Below are positions 25,195 through 36,000 of a stretch of DNA of 64,000 nucleotides, piece by piece. This DNA comes from Marsupella aquatica (lineage: Eukaryota; Marchantiophyta), in contig OZ316895.1 in assembly GCA_973895155.1 (NCBI GenBank), positions 12,896,001-12,960,000 on the forward strand, written 5' to 3'. Below the pieces are notes generated by a model that saw only the letters and a program-made list of their open reading frames with translations, made no database searches and was not told the DNA's origin. Numbering within the stretch: position 1 is the first letter of the stretch; every line of letters starts with the position of its first letter. Made by a program: the position numbers and the translations under genes.

Positions 25195-25681
25195 ACTATT
25201 TGCGAAACTAAACAAATCCCAACCAAATCGCAATTCTGCCATTTAAACCGTTTCTCAATTATTCCATACTATACGCTTCACTATTTTGCGATATCCAGAC
25301 CATCCCACCTTTACCATCCACATCGTTTCGCACATTTGCCATACAAACCCATCGCAAATTGTTTGAAGCTAACCTTTTCGCAAACATCCTCCAATACTAA
25401 TTGTTTCGCATCATTAATGTTACCGTGGTTTCGGACTTTTGGAGCGGTCGCGGAGCCTTCGTAATGTGTTTTGTAATCTCTGTAGTTTCGCAAAATATTG
25501 TGATACAATAAAGTTCCCAAAATGTTTGCGATGCAAATCGCATGGAAGACCAAAGTTGCGATACCACAAGTATCGCAAATTGCGATGCGTATTGAGTCAT
25601 CAACGGTTTGAAGCATCTGGAATCGCAAACGTGTGTCCGGACGCAAATGAGCTTCGCAAAAGGGCAAAATATGTTGTAGTG
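25195..25681. repeat. Right subterminal repeats and CACTA terminus
   Basis: Dense TTTGCGA/TCGCAAA motifs run from about 25195 to 25660 and end in TGTTGTAGTG at 25672-25681, the inverted CACTACAACA terminus. Confidence 0.8.
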
Positions 25682-27526
25682 AATTCTGGCCTGCTGGGTC
25701 CCCCATCAATGGGGTTCACGCGGAATAAACTACAATTCCAAACAAAAAAACACCTTTCCAACGTGTATGGTTTATGGATTAACAGATGTCATTTAAATAG
25801 AGAGGCTCAAAGCTAGGGTGCTTCTCTTTCAACCACAAAGTACTGTACCCTTAAGGTAGATTGACCTATGTATTCAATTTAATGTACTTGCCTAGCACAA
25901 AAGTAGAGTACCTATAGTGCATATTATTCCTGGGATTATTCCATTTACTTCTCAGAATCATTGTCTCAATACATTTGAATAGGATAGAATACCTTCTATT
26001 TCAAAAACTAATTAAACTAACTAGTATGTGGGTCCAGCTCAATTCTTTTTTGAGTGGATCTTGCATTCAATAGAGTGTTGTGTATGGGCTAGATCACATT
26101 GTCAAAGTGCATTCAAAGGGGTGTTCTACATATGTAGGCTAGATCAGATTGCCAAAGTGCATTGAAAGGAGCGTTATAAATCTGTAGTTTTAAATTCATG
26201 TGCATTAAATTTAATTTTGGTAAGAATGACATCTAAAGTTCATCTATAATAATAAGAGGATGCAACAAGAAAAATGATGGCTTGGATTGAATCAATAGTT
26301 GTAAATATCTATGATATTATCTTGGGCAACTTAGTTTGAAGATTCAATTTGTTAATACATGCTAATAAAACAAAATTCTCATCAATGTCCTAATGATCAT
26401 GGCAAGTGGAAACAAAGACAAAAACCATAAAGTGTAGAATCATCATAGGTGTTGGAGAGAGAGGTCATATAGACCAACTTTCATGGGACTATGAACACTT
26501 GTTTTCTTGCATGATGTGTATTATGTAATCAATTGTACTTTATGATGTTATTTTGTCTTATTATTAAATGTAGCTTTCTCTATTATGTAGAGATTATAAC
26601 TAATAAACTGAACAAAAATAGGTTGGATAGGAGATTTAGTGATGTTGTGTCCAATATTAAGGGACTAATTTGTTGTGCTTGTGGAGGCTGATTGGAGGTT
26701 AAACTCATGACTCTTTTGGTGTGCCTAGGGTGATCATAGTGGGGTGTAACAACATACTTCAGGCTAGGTGGAAGTATGGTTTACAGGAGACATTCAAGCT
26801 TGGATGCGGACATCAAGTGGCAGAGTAATTTTTGTATGGCTCTCATCACGTGACCCAGGTAGGTTTGTAGCATTGCATGTTTTGTTTAATAATTACACTT
26901 TGTATGGATTTTATTAGTTGTGAAGTGGCCCAATGTCCTTTCAATTCAATGGTTGAGCCCCCCTCTTCACCCTTTCTTGAGATGAACATTTTACTCTTGG
27001 TTGCTAGACAAACTTGGGAGAGTTTACGAATTATTTTATAATCAATAGCAAGCTCAACTTTTTGACAACACTTGAAATACAGGTTTGCCTTCTTTCTCTT
27101 CTCTCCTTCTGGTAAGTGTGATTGCTAATATATTTTGTGATAAACCTATTTCAAACATTTGTTCAATTCCAAGATTTCACCTTAGTCCATTGGTTTGTGA
27201 TAATTGTTTCTAGATAAAAGAAAGTGAAAAGTTCTAATTTGCAACATCTGATATTCAGATCTAAACTTAGTGAACTGTTTGACCTGAAAATTGGAGTTAC
27301 ATATTTTACTTGTAAATACTTTTTCAAATCTTGACAACTGAAAAGATGTAAATATTGATACTCTATCTAAGGAACTTTACTACAAAGAAAGGCATAAGAA
27401 GACTTTAGATTGAGAGTTATTTCCTTTTGAAATTTCTTTTCCATATAGAAATAGCAAAAGCAAGATCAACATTTGATACTACTCTTAACATAACATTGTC
27501 TTTACGTTAAAAATTAAGAAGATCAC
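25682..27526. other. Gene-free region
   Basis: AT-rich with no recognised gene. Between about 26075 and 26180 a unit of about 60 bp containing 'ggctagatca.attg.caaagtgcatt.aaagg' is repeated twice in diverged form. Confidence 0.45.
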
Positions 27527-27811
27527 AAGTTAAGGCATCTTGGTGCCCACATCCGGAAGGTTGGTGTACTTTTTGACCCCAATTATACCTTTAAACTTAA
27601 TAAGGTTACAAGTTAAGGCATTCTAGTGCACACATCCGCAAGGGTCGGTATACTGTTTGACCCCAATTGTAACTTTAAAACTAATAAGGTTACAAGTTAA
27701 GGCATTCTAGTGCACACATCTGCAAGGGTCTGTGTACTGTTTGACCCCAATTGTAACTTTGAATTTGATAAGGTTATGAGTTAAGATATTAAGGTGCACA
27801 CATCCTTAAGT
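27527..27811. repeat. Tandem repeat, period 83-84 bp, about 3.4 copies
   Basis: Units start with AAGTTAAGGCAT at 27527, 27610 and 27694, with a partial fourth at about 27778. Each contains GTGCACACATCCGCAAGGGT-type and TTTGACCCCAATTGTAAC blocks. The second and third copies are the most alike. It is non-coding. Confidence 0.9.
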
Positions 27812-28760
27812 AGGCTTAGTGTAATTGGGATTGGATTAAGACAAAATTGTCATATCAATATATTTTTAACTCACAATTTGGAGCTAAGTTTGAGGTCCAA
27901 CTTTAATACTAGATTTCCCCAGCTTTCCTCTATCCCGTAGAGAATGTTTAGCCCATTTGGTTGAGTAGAAAAAAAACGAATTTTTTTAGAGATCCATGTT
28001 GATTTTGGCTTGAACTTAGTTGACCCACATTACTGGCCCATATTTAATAATTACTCTTTCCCAGTTTTGAGTGACAATTAGCATAGATTTGACATGCGTT
28101 ATACTTCTCACACACATTACTATTCTTGCATGGGCTTCCATTCTCGCACACATGGCAATTTTTACACGAGACTTCAACCCACGTTGCATAACTCTCATCA
28201 TTGATCAACAAACATCAATAGTTAAGACTAGCTTGTTATCTTATTTTATTACCCAAAGTACTATCCAAGTTTTTGTTTAAATTTGGCATCAAAGAATGTG
28301 TATCATTCTTACAAATGAACCCAACATTTTCTTCACTGTTGCCACACGAGTGTCTTGAATGGTCACATGAGTGATACGACACGTTGCGCAATCTCCACCT
28401 TTGATAAGTAAAATCCAACGGATAAGAATGAATGGATGACGTGGAATTTTCTCTCAATTTATAAATTTGCAAGAGTCTCTAACTGGACCCGTAACAATAC
28501 TCTAAATAGGGTACAATAGAGTTTATTAAGAATAAGTTGAAACAATTGCATGTCTTAGAACGGGCCATAGCCTCTATTTCAAAGACTACTTAAACTAATC
28601 CATAGAAGTGCCCGAAGTCTTCTAAAAATGGCTTAGAAAGAAGGCAAAGGAAAAGTAAGTGGAGGACTGGTCACCTTCAAAGGTGAACCTGGCTCACCCA
28701 AAAACTCCTGCCCATATTCCATTCATATTGAAAATGAGAGCTAGGGTTACTGGTAGCTTT
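27812..28760. other. Gene-free region left of the methyltransferase transposon
   Basis: No gene or domain recognised on either strand. Confidence 0.4.
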
Positions 28761-28885
28761 CATATGTGAGCTGTGGTTTTAAAGGGAACAAACAAGGTAG
28801 TCGGTTTGATCAATACAATAGTATAAATCACACTGCAAAAGAGGTTCATATGTGCAGCTGTGGTTTTAATGGAACAAACAAGGTA
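28761..28885. repeat. 86-bp direct repeat holding the empty target site of the transposon
   Basis: A unit starting TTCATATGTG at 28761 is repeated at 28847. The first copy is uninterrupted: ...GGAACAAACAAGGTA (GGTA at 28798-28801) then GTCGGTTTGATCAAT. In the second copy the same sequence runs to GGTA at 28882-28885 and is then broken by the 28886-37692 element, resuming after 37692 as GGTA then GTGGTTTGATCAAT. The first copy thus serves as a paralogous empty site. Confidence 0.9.
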
Positions 28886-29255
28886 AACAAGAAGCCTTAA
28901 GGGATGAGTCCAAAGCCTTATTTCTCTTTTCAAAATTTTCATGATATTCAAAAATGTGTACCAAAAATCCACCAAAAATGGTATGTATTTTCCAAACTAG
29001 ATTCCAGAGAATTTTACCACCAAAATCTAAGCATATCTTATATGATATTCTCACAATTGTATAAACCTTGAAATATGCACTTTATAAAAGTAGTCAAAAT
29101 CAAACTCATCGATTAGAGTTTAAGTCAAACTCAAAGTTTTACAAAATATAACCCAACTTAAGCCCAAGTGGTTTCAAATGCTACGAGTCCCTCTATTTAC
29201 CTAGTCTAATCCAAAGGGACCGCTTCCCCTTCCTCGGTTCCGGAAGTCCCTGCTG

Positions 29256-32200
29256 TCAATTTTGGAACAATTGTGGCATTGTCAACCACGCTAGATCCTC
29301 TTCGGCCTGAGGAATGTCTTCCTCGCTCTCCTCATCCGTCTCCCCCTGTCCGTCTTCCTCTTCAATGTTATCTGCAAGGTTAAGGATCCTCCCTTTCAAC
29401 ACACTGCTCTGTCGCTCGTCAATCTCAATGGCAACGCAATGTCTCCCCATGGCCAAGGAGGAGGTTGTCCCAGTCCCTGATCTTGAACAAATATCCAAAA
29501 CCCAGTCTCCAACCTGACTAAAATGACTCACTTCCCAATCTAACAATGCACGTGGTTTCTGATAGACATTCATTGCCTTGTTATCCCCATTGTGTTTCAG
29601 CTTCTTAGTCACAGCTGCGCATACAACCACATTGTTCCTTGATTCATTTGTGTCAAAATTGAAGTGCTCCAATGACCGTTTACCATCCTGGCTGTGAAAG
29701 CCAATTGTAAAGCACTCAAAGTTGTTGTTCAATCTTGGCCCACCAGCATTCTTCACATTATCCTTAACCCTGAAAAGTCACAAAAAGTCAAGGAGTCATT
29801 TAAACTTAGAAACATGGTTCATGAAATCATGAACAACTAATAGTTGTTTTTTTCAAAAACAAATATTTCTTAACACACACAATTCTGGAACCCTCCATTA
29901 CACTCCGCTTTCAAAACGGTCTTGATGGCCTCATATTGGTCAAGGCTATGGTGAATGATAATACGCCACAACTTCGCAGTAGTAGCCACCTTGAACGATT
30001 GGACCATTTTTGTGATCTCCTCAATTCCCCATCCAATAGTGTCCTCATGAAGACATCCAGGCAATGCAAACCCGTAGGGAATATCCACTAAAGCTAATGT
30101 GTAAGCCCGACCCGGAACCACCTCGTGTAATCGCTGAGCATCATGAGTAAAAATATCATAGTGCACATCACCAAACTCTGGATGCTCAAACGAATTTGGA
30201 TGAAGTTCCCCCTCTTGGGTTTGCCGACTAGAAGTTTTCATGGATAGCCAATTTTGCGCATGCACAATATGCGCATTGAATTTGTCCGGGAATGACTTGA
30301 GATCTCTGCCTTCCTCATCTCCCTTCTTTTTCCGGGAGGTGGTATCTTTCTACAAAAGGGAACCTTACAATTAGAAACAAGGATTCCAAATATTAAATGA
30401 ATTCAAACAATCATTCGAAGAAAGGTGACAGAATCTTACCCATGTTTGGAAAACAGGTACAAAATTCTTAAGCACATTGTCTGTGCAATGCTCGGGGTAC
30501 TTGGTTTTACAACCTGACCAACTCTCGTGTAGACACGTGAGGAAGGCCTTCTGCACCTGCATCTGAAATTTGTGTCGAGTAAATTCGTGACCCATTTCCT
30601 GTAAAGAGAGTTCTTTAGTAAGAACTCTCTGTAACACTGGGCAAATCATATCAGGATCGTTCAAGGCCTGCATGTGTCTCCACTCTATTAATTTCATGTC
30701 CTCATAAGGCAATTTGGCATCTCCAGACTTAGAGACTTTCTTCTTGCCCTTGTCTCCTTTTTGACCTTTGATCTCACACATCTCTCACTTGTCACAAATC
30801 TGCCTCACAAATGACCACACAGGATCTTGTCGGAATACCAACTGAAATAGGTTATCGTTGGCATTAAGAACCTCAGCATCCTTTTGCACACCCCAATCCT
30901 TGAGATTGATTTCAGTAGCACACTCTTTCTTGAAATCCTGGTTGGACGACAATCCATTCTCCACAAATCTCATGTGAATATAATTTACTCTCTGGATTGT
31001 CGTCATCTGTTGTCGAAATTCAGAATCAATATTGTGACTCCACGCCAGGTTTCTTGCCTCTTGCACACTCAATCCCGCAAATATCCAAGATTGCACTCTT
31101 CGAAATGCCTTGTTGTTAGGGAACTGAAGAGCAAGGTCTGCTTTGGCATAGGCTGAATGGTTGCCCCCAATCACATAATAATGGTAATCAGATTTCCTTG
31201 AAAAATCAAAGTCTTGCCTAGTAGCACACTCCTTCGGATCCACCAAGAGGACAAACGGAGTTGCAAGTGGACTGGCACCTACAGTCTTCATCCGCAAGGT
31301 CAATTGGGTCAAGAAATATGGTTGGATGTGTCGGACCTGGTAAATGGGCAAGCCCACAGCCTTCTCTCTCACTGGAGGGTAAAGTTGACCAATGTCATCG
31401 GTCACGGTCTCCTCTTGAACACCACATCTTCCCAGAATCTCCTCCTGGTACAATACCCGTGCATCCATTGACATTGATTGAGCCTTTTGCTCCAAATGCG
31501 TTGGAATTTTCTCCAAAGTCTTCTTTTTTGACTTTGGAGCACTGGGCTCGGTAGGCTCAGGAGTCATAGCAGGTCGCTTCTTTGAAGAAGTGCGAGTTCC
31601 AGTCGAACCTTGTGCTGACCCACCAGTCAAAGCCGTTCCCTGGGATGATCTGCCAACTTGAGATCCCCCTCCAGATGCTGCTGCTTCCCGGAAGGTTGTA
31701 GGCGCTACCACGGTCAAAATGTCATCGGGTAAAATGCTAGGCCTGGATCCAGAAGGAACATCGAAAGCCCCAGATTTGGGTGGACAACTTACCCCCTTCT
31801 CTGCCGACCTTTTCCAGAGAATCTCTCTCAATTTTTGGATTGCACTCTTTAAAGTGCTAGCGTGAAATTCGAACACAAAACCGGAAATCTTTCCCGCGAT
31901 GTCGTGGTAACGTTCCTCACTCGAAAGAGACTTGACAGTCTCAATGATGCTATCAATGTCCTCATCGAGATAGCAGGTGGTAGCCGTTCCGGAAAACCTC
32001 TCCACATCCACGACAATCAAAGTTGACATTTCCTTCGTTGTGATCAACATGTTCACAACTACGTCGCCCCGTCAAAATACATCGATGCGGCCGTAATTGA
32101 CCCACCCTAATGCCCCCGATGGAAGCCCCTCAAATACACACAACATTAGGTAGGGCTTCTTCCATGTTTCCGTCCCTAAGGAAATTGTCCAGGATGAGTT

Positions 32201-32266
32201 GTGGAAGTCCGTCAAAGGATGGCGCAAAAAGATGTCATCCACTAGCTCTTCCTGCGACATTGTCAT
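29256..32266 (-). CDS. ParB-like domain plus beta-class DNA amino-methyltransferase (transposon cargo; two in-frame TGA)
   Basis: Three exons join in frame: 32266-30440, 30349 to about 29877, and 29769-29256 (about 937 codons). The frame is interrupted by TGA at 32074-32072 and 30787-30785; both fit CGA (Arg) to TGA. The N-terminal third is Ser/Lys-rich with a KSKKK nuclear-type signal. Residues about 305-430 contain YYVIGGNHSAYAKADL, resembling the GxHR motif of ParB/Srx folds. The C-terminal part has LALVDIPYGF (residue about 698), matching methyltransferase motif IV (D/S)PP(Y/F), and later KPRALLDW with VLDICSRSGTGTT and GRHCVAIEID (from about 856), matching motif I and the strand after it. 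Motif IV before motif I is the order of beta-class enzymes that methylate adenine N6 or cytosine N4. The IPY and SRSGTG variants make activity uncertain. ParB-methylase pairs are common in phages, so a prokaryotic origin is likely. Confidence 0.8.
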
Positions 32267-33045
32267 GTTTCCGCCTGATCTTCAAACCTGAGAACATACC
32301 ACAAAATCAGTCCACTTCAACCCCAACCTGCGAGACAAAGTGCCACAGAACCAAAGAATGTGCCAACAAATGGCTACTAAAGCCGTGTCCTTACGGATCT
32401 AACAACGCTCTCGGCCACCCCAGGACTCCTATCATGAATTCATGAAGGGAGTCTCCCTCTCGCACCGACCTTCATGAATTCATGAAGGGAGTCTCCTCTC
32501 TCTTCACATGTACACCTCGGTGATGCAGAAGGGTATTAAAAATGGGGTTTGGAGGGAGGGTGAAGTGAAGAAATCACCCAAGGTCTAAATTACTACCTAA
32601 AACGGGGTCGAAATGAAGCGCAACCACGACAACTCGCGACACGTCGCCAATGAGTGCTGAAAATGGCACAAAATTGGACAGCGAGATTGTTTTTCACTCT
32701 TTTACAAAGGAAATCCAAATGACATCGAGTGAAAATGAATGGGCTGCCCCATGTTCCTTGGTTATATATACTAATCACGGATCAGGCACAACTTAGTAAA
32801 ATTAACCCCAAATCATGATAAATCAATGTTTTTGGGCCAATTATTCATGAATATTTTGGGGTATTAATGGGAAAAGCTTGTAAATTTCATGAATATTTGA
32901 TATTTTTGAAGTTAAGAAGTCCCAACAATCCGTGAAAAACTATAAATAGGCTCGTTTATTCATGACTCTTGGTCATTTTTTTGAGGAGATTTGTTAGATT
33001 TTACTGATTTTCTGAGTTTCTTGTCAATTTGCACTAGTTTTTCCA
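32267..33045. promoter_or_regulatory. Divergent promoter spacer with TTCATGAA palindromes
   Basis: The spacer lies between the two start codons of the transposon genes. TATAAATAGG at 32941-32950, 96 bp before the plus-strand ATG, is a good TATA box; TATATATAAC on the minus strand near 32770 may serve the other gene. A 25-bp sequence is directly repeated at 32432-32456 and 32472-32496 (40-bp period) and centres on the palindrome CTTCATGAATTCATGAAG (32470-32487). Further TTCATGAA/ATTCATGAAT cores occur at 32843, 32886 and 32959, and again at about 33399 and 37220 inside the element. Confidence 0.65.
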
Positions 33046-36000
33046 ATGGCGGCATGTTATGAATTAGATGATTATTCAGATGGAGTTTTTGATGATGTTT
33101 CATTGCCGGATGGCCCCTGCACAGTGGTTGGCCCAGATATCCCTGGAATAACTACTGTTTTAGATATGCCACCCCCCACCCCTATGAGCAAGTTAAAAAG
33201 TACTCGTTTACGACTTGCAATTAGTGGGAAGAAATCATTGGTCGGTGGTAAGGAGAGGTCAGGGAGCTCTTCTGACTCCTTGGAGAGTATTGGTCCCCCT
33301 GGACGTCAAGTTGTATCTCCTTTGTCACCAACAAAGGACAAATTGGGGAGCAATCTAGAAGGTTCAATGCCTATTCGGATGTCTGGGAAACGGTCTCATG
33401 AATTCATGAAGACTGGATTTGGAAAGACGAAGAAGGCACTAAGTGGGGCAAATGACGGAGATTTTTGCAGTCTCCAAAGTGTTCAGCGGCTGAAGCAAAT
33501 GCCAAAAAGTAAAACCTTTGGTAAGCCAACGTTGGAAACATTTCACAGGGGGATGAGGGAAGAAACTAGACGACCAGTGTTATTGAAAAGTATTCCAGAA
33601 AGGAATTCTAATGTGCGTTCCTCATTTTTACCTCGGAGTCATGGTGTTGGGGCAGGGAGCGGATCAAGTCATGGAAACTCAAACAGGGAAACCAACCTGG
33701 TGGAGAGGGACCCTAGGAAAATATTGAAAGGGTCCCTACATGGTAATGGAGGGATTTCTGAAATACGCCCAGGTATTCCAAGGCTGCATAGAGTGAAGGA
33801 AGAGCCTCCATCACCGAAGGCTGCAGGTCTGGAATCTCGGGATGTTCAGAAGAAAATGTTGGTGACCATTTCATCATCGAATGATAGCAAGTCTTCGGAG
33901 AGTGAGGAGGATGATGATGTTCCGGTGGCATCTAGTTGTTACAAACGTACAAGCAACGCCACTTTGTGTGAAACAAAGTTGAAAGAGGAGGATATCAAGA
34001 AAACAAATAGTAAGTACTATTGTCAGAGTCATTGTCTCCTAAGTCTATCTCCAAAAGAAATTCGTGAGGCGCGTTCTAAACTTTTGAGGCAGAAATCTCA
34101 GGATCGATCTTTATCTTTGCAGTGGCTTATAAAGCGAGACGGAAATGAAGGAGGGAGACAGACTATATCTTACACGTTTGGTCAAAAGAGTATTTAATTG
34201 TTGGAAAGCTTTCAAGCTTATATTTTGCGTTGGCAATCAGAGATTAAATAGAATTTTGAAATTAGACAACCAAGACTTAGGATATTCTAAACCAGTTGGA
34301 CGCCCTCCATCTGTTAAAAGATTAGTCTTGGTCAGTTGGCTTAGGTTGTTTTTTGAGACACGCGTGGAAACATTGCCAAATAAAGAAGTTTCACATTTAC
34401 CAGATAATTATTCAAAGCTAGAGGTATGGAAGATCTACGACTCCAACTATGCCAAGATTGATGAATCATCAAAAATATCCTATCGACAATTCTTGAAAGT
34501 TTGGGTTCAAGAATTTGGTCATGTGAAGATTCCTCCAGTCAATCGATTCAATGCTTGCGCGGATTGCGAGGAGTTCAAATCAATTCGGGACAAAGTTGTC
34601 TCGGAGACCAAAAAGAGTAAGTTACTTACAAGTTTGACAAGTTTTTTGTTTCAAGAATATAGCTTAGCACATGATTTCTATTTTTTTTTAAGAAACTAAC
34701 AAGTTGTTTTTCCAGGGCGAGGGGAAATTATGTTACAAAAACATAGAGACCAACAATCCAAAGAACGTGAGAAACTCGCGAAGCATCGTAAGAAATGTTT
34801 TTCAAATCCTGATAAATATTTTGGAGTTGTCATTGATGGGATGGATCAGAAGAAGACAAGGTTGCCTCATTGGCCGCGGCCCCCAAAATCGGTGGACGAA
34901 ACATCCCGCGAAACATGTTTGATCCAAATGCACGTTGTCGGATGCCTGGTTTTCAATGGTGCACTATTTTCAAGAGTGTTTCTTAATTATCCTGTATTGC
35001 ATAATGATGGAAACTTGACAGTCACAATCCTGCAAAGGGTGTTTCACGAATGGGAAGAAAAGCCTGGTGGCTTGCCGCCTGTTCTCTATCTTCAACTTGA
35101 TAATACCAGTAGAGAAAATAAAAATAATTTACTCTTTGCCTATCTTCATATGTTGATTCGAAGAAAGGTTTTTCGGAAAATCAAACTAGGATTCTTGTTG
35201 GTTGGACACACACACGACCAAATAGATCAAATGTTCAGTCGATTTTCTCCCTGGGCCCCCAGCCTTTGTAAACTAAAGAGGTATACGTGCGTACAACCCC
35301 CTCCCTAGTACCCCTTATTATTTTTGGAAGCCTATAAAAATTTCTCTTGTTATTCTTAAAAACTTAATTTTGGAGAATAAATCTGTCCCTTTGAGATATT
35401 ATAATTTCACATTTTACACCATTTATGAAAGCCTTGAAAAGTTATAAATTCATCATGTGCAAACGGTTCTAAAACTGACGAGAGTGTTTTGGAAGGGTTT
35501 TGGGTACATACATTTTTGTGCTCGTGACCCTTTAACCCCAAACTTCAACTTTGGGGCATTTATGAACCACAGGGCAAGGTGGTCAGGGTTCAAAAGCTCC
35601 AAAGTCCTAAACTACTATGAATCATAGATGTTGCAAGCATAATTATGTCATATACACATGTTCCAATAAAGGGTGGCCACAAGGACCAATCCTATTGTGA
35701 CGCGTGTCACATCCATATTACATCACCTCTTGAAGCATATTAACTTGGGCGACATTTATATAAGCCTATATTAGTTAGAAAGGGTTCTTTGAATAAAACC
35801 ATCCCTTGATATTTTTAAGCCAATTATAAAAATTAATCTCAAATCAGATTTTTTGCACCCTTCATCCGTTCGCACGTCCAGCCCATTATTAATGATGCTG
35901 GGGGCCCAGGGGATTTTCTAAATGACTAGCAAGGTTTAAGGCATTCACATACGAAAGCCTATGTGATATTATTTGTGAATCATATCAACCCCAACCAAAT

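Larger units (their letters stand above)
16322..25681. mobile_element. CACTA (En/Spm) DNA transposon carrying a SET-domain ORF, ~9.36 kb
   Basis: The left end starts CACTACAACA and the right end is the inverted form TGTTGTAGTG; a second matching block (CCTTTTGCGAA) follows about 11 bases inside both ends. Both subterminal regions are packed with TTGCGAA/TTCGCAA motifs, the usual transposase-binding arrays of CACTA elements. Inside are a three-exon TNP2-type transposase (plus), a SET-domain ORF upstream of it (plus), and a multi-exon TnpA-like gene on the minus strand. The flanking trinucleotides (TTC left, AAT right) do not match, so the expected 3-bp target duplication is not seen. The copy is partly decayed (one nonsense codon and two one-base frame breaks outside TNP2). 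Confidence 0.9.

Noticed and set aside
27527-27811. CRISPR-like array
   Set aside because: Repeats are contiguous 83-84 bp units with no unique spacers, in a eukaryotic genome.
34184-34187. Programmed +1 frameshift in the recombinase
   Set aside because: The same one-A surplus occurs at unrelated sites in other genes, so slippage or sequence error is more likely; kept only as an alternative.
35249-35911. An intron in the recombinase gene
   Set aside because: The ends are inverted repeats flanked by an 8-bp duplication and lack GT-AG borders; an inserted MITE explains it exactly.
20887-35925. TGA read as an amino acid or programmed readthrough
   Set aside because: Other genes in the window end normally at stops, including TGA in TNP2; no SECIS-type element is apparent, and CGA-to-TGA decay is simpler.
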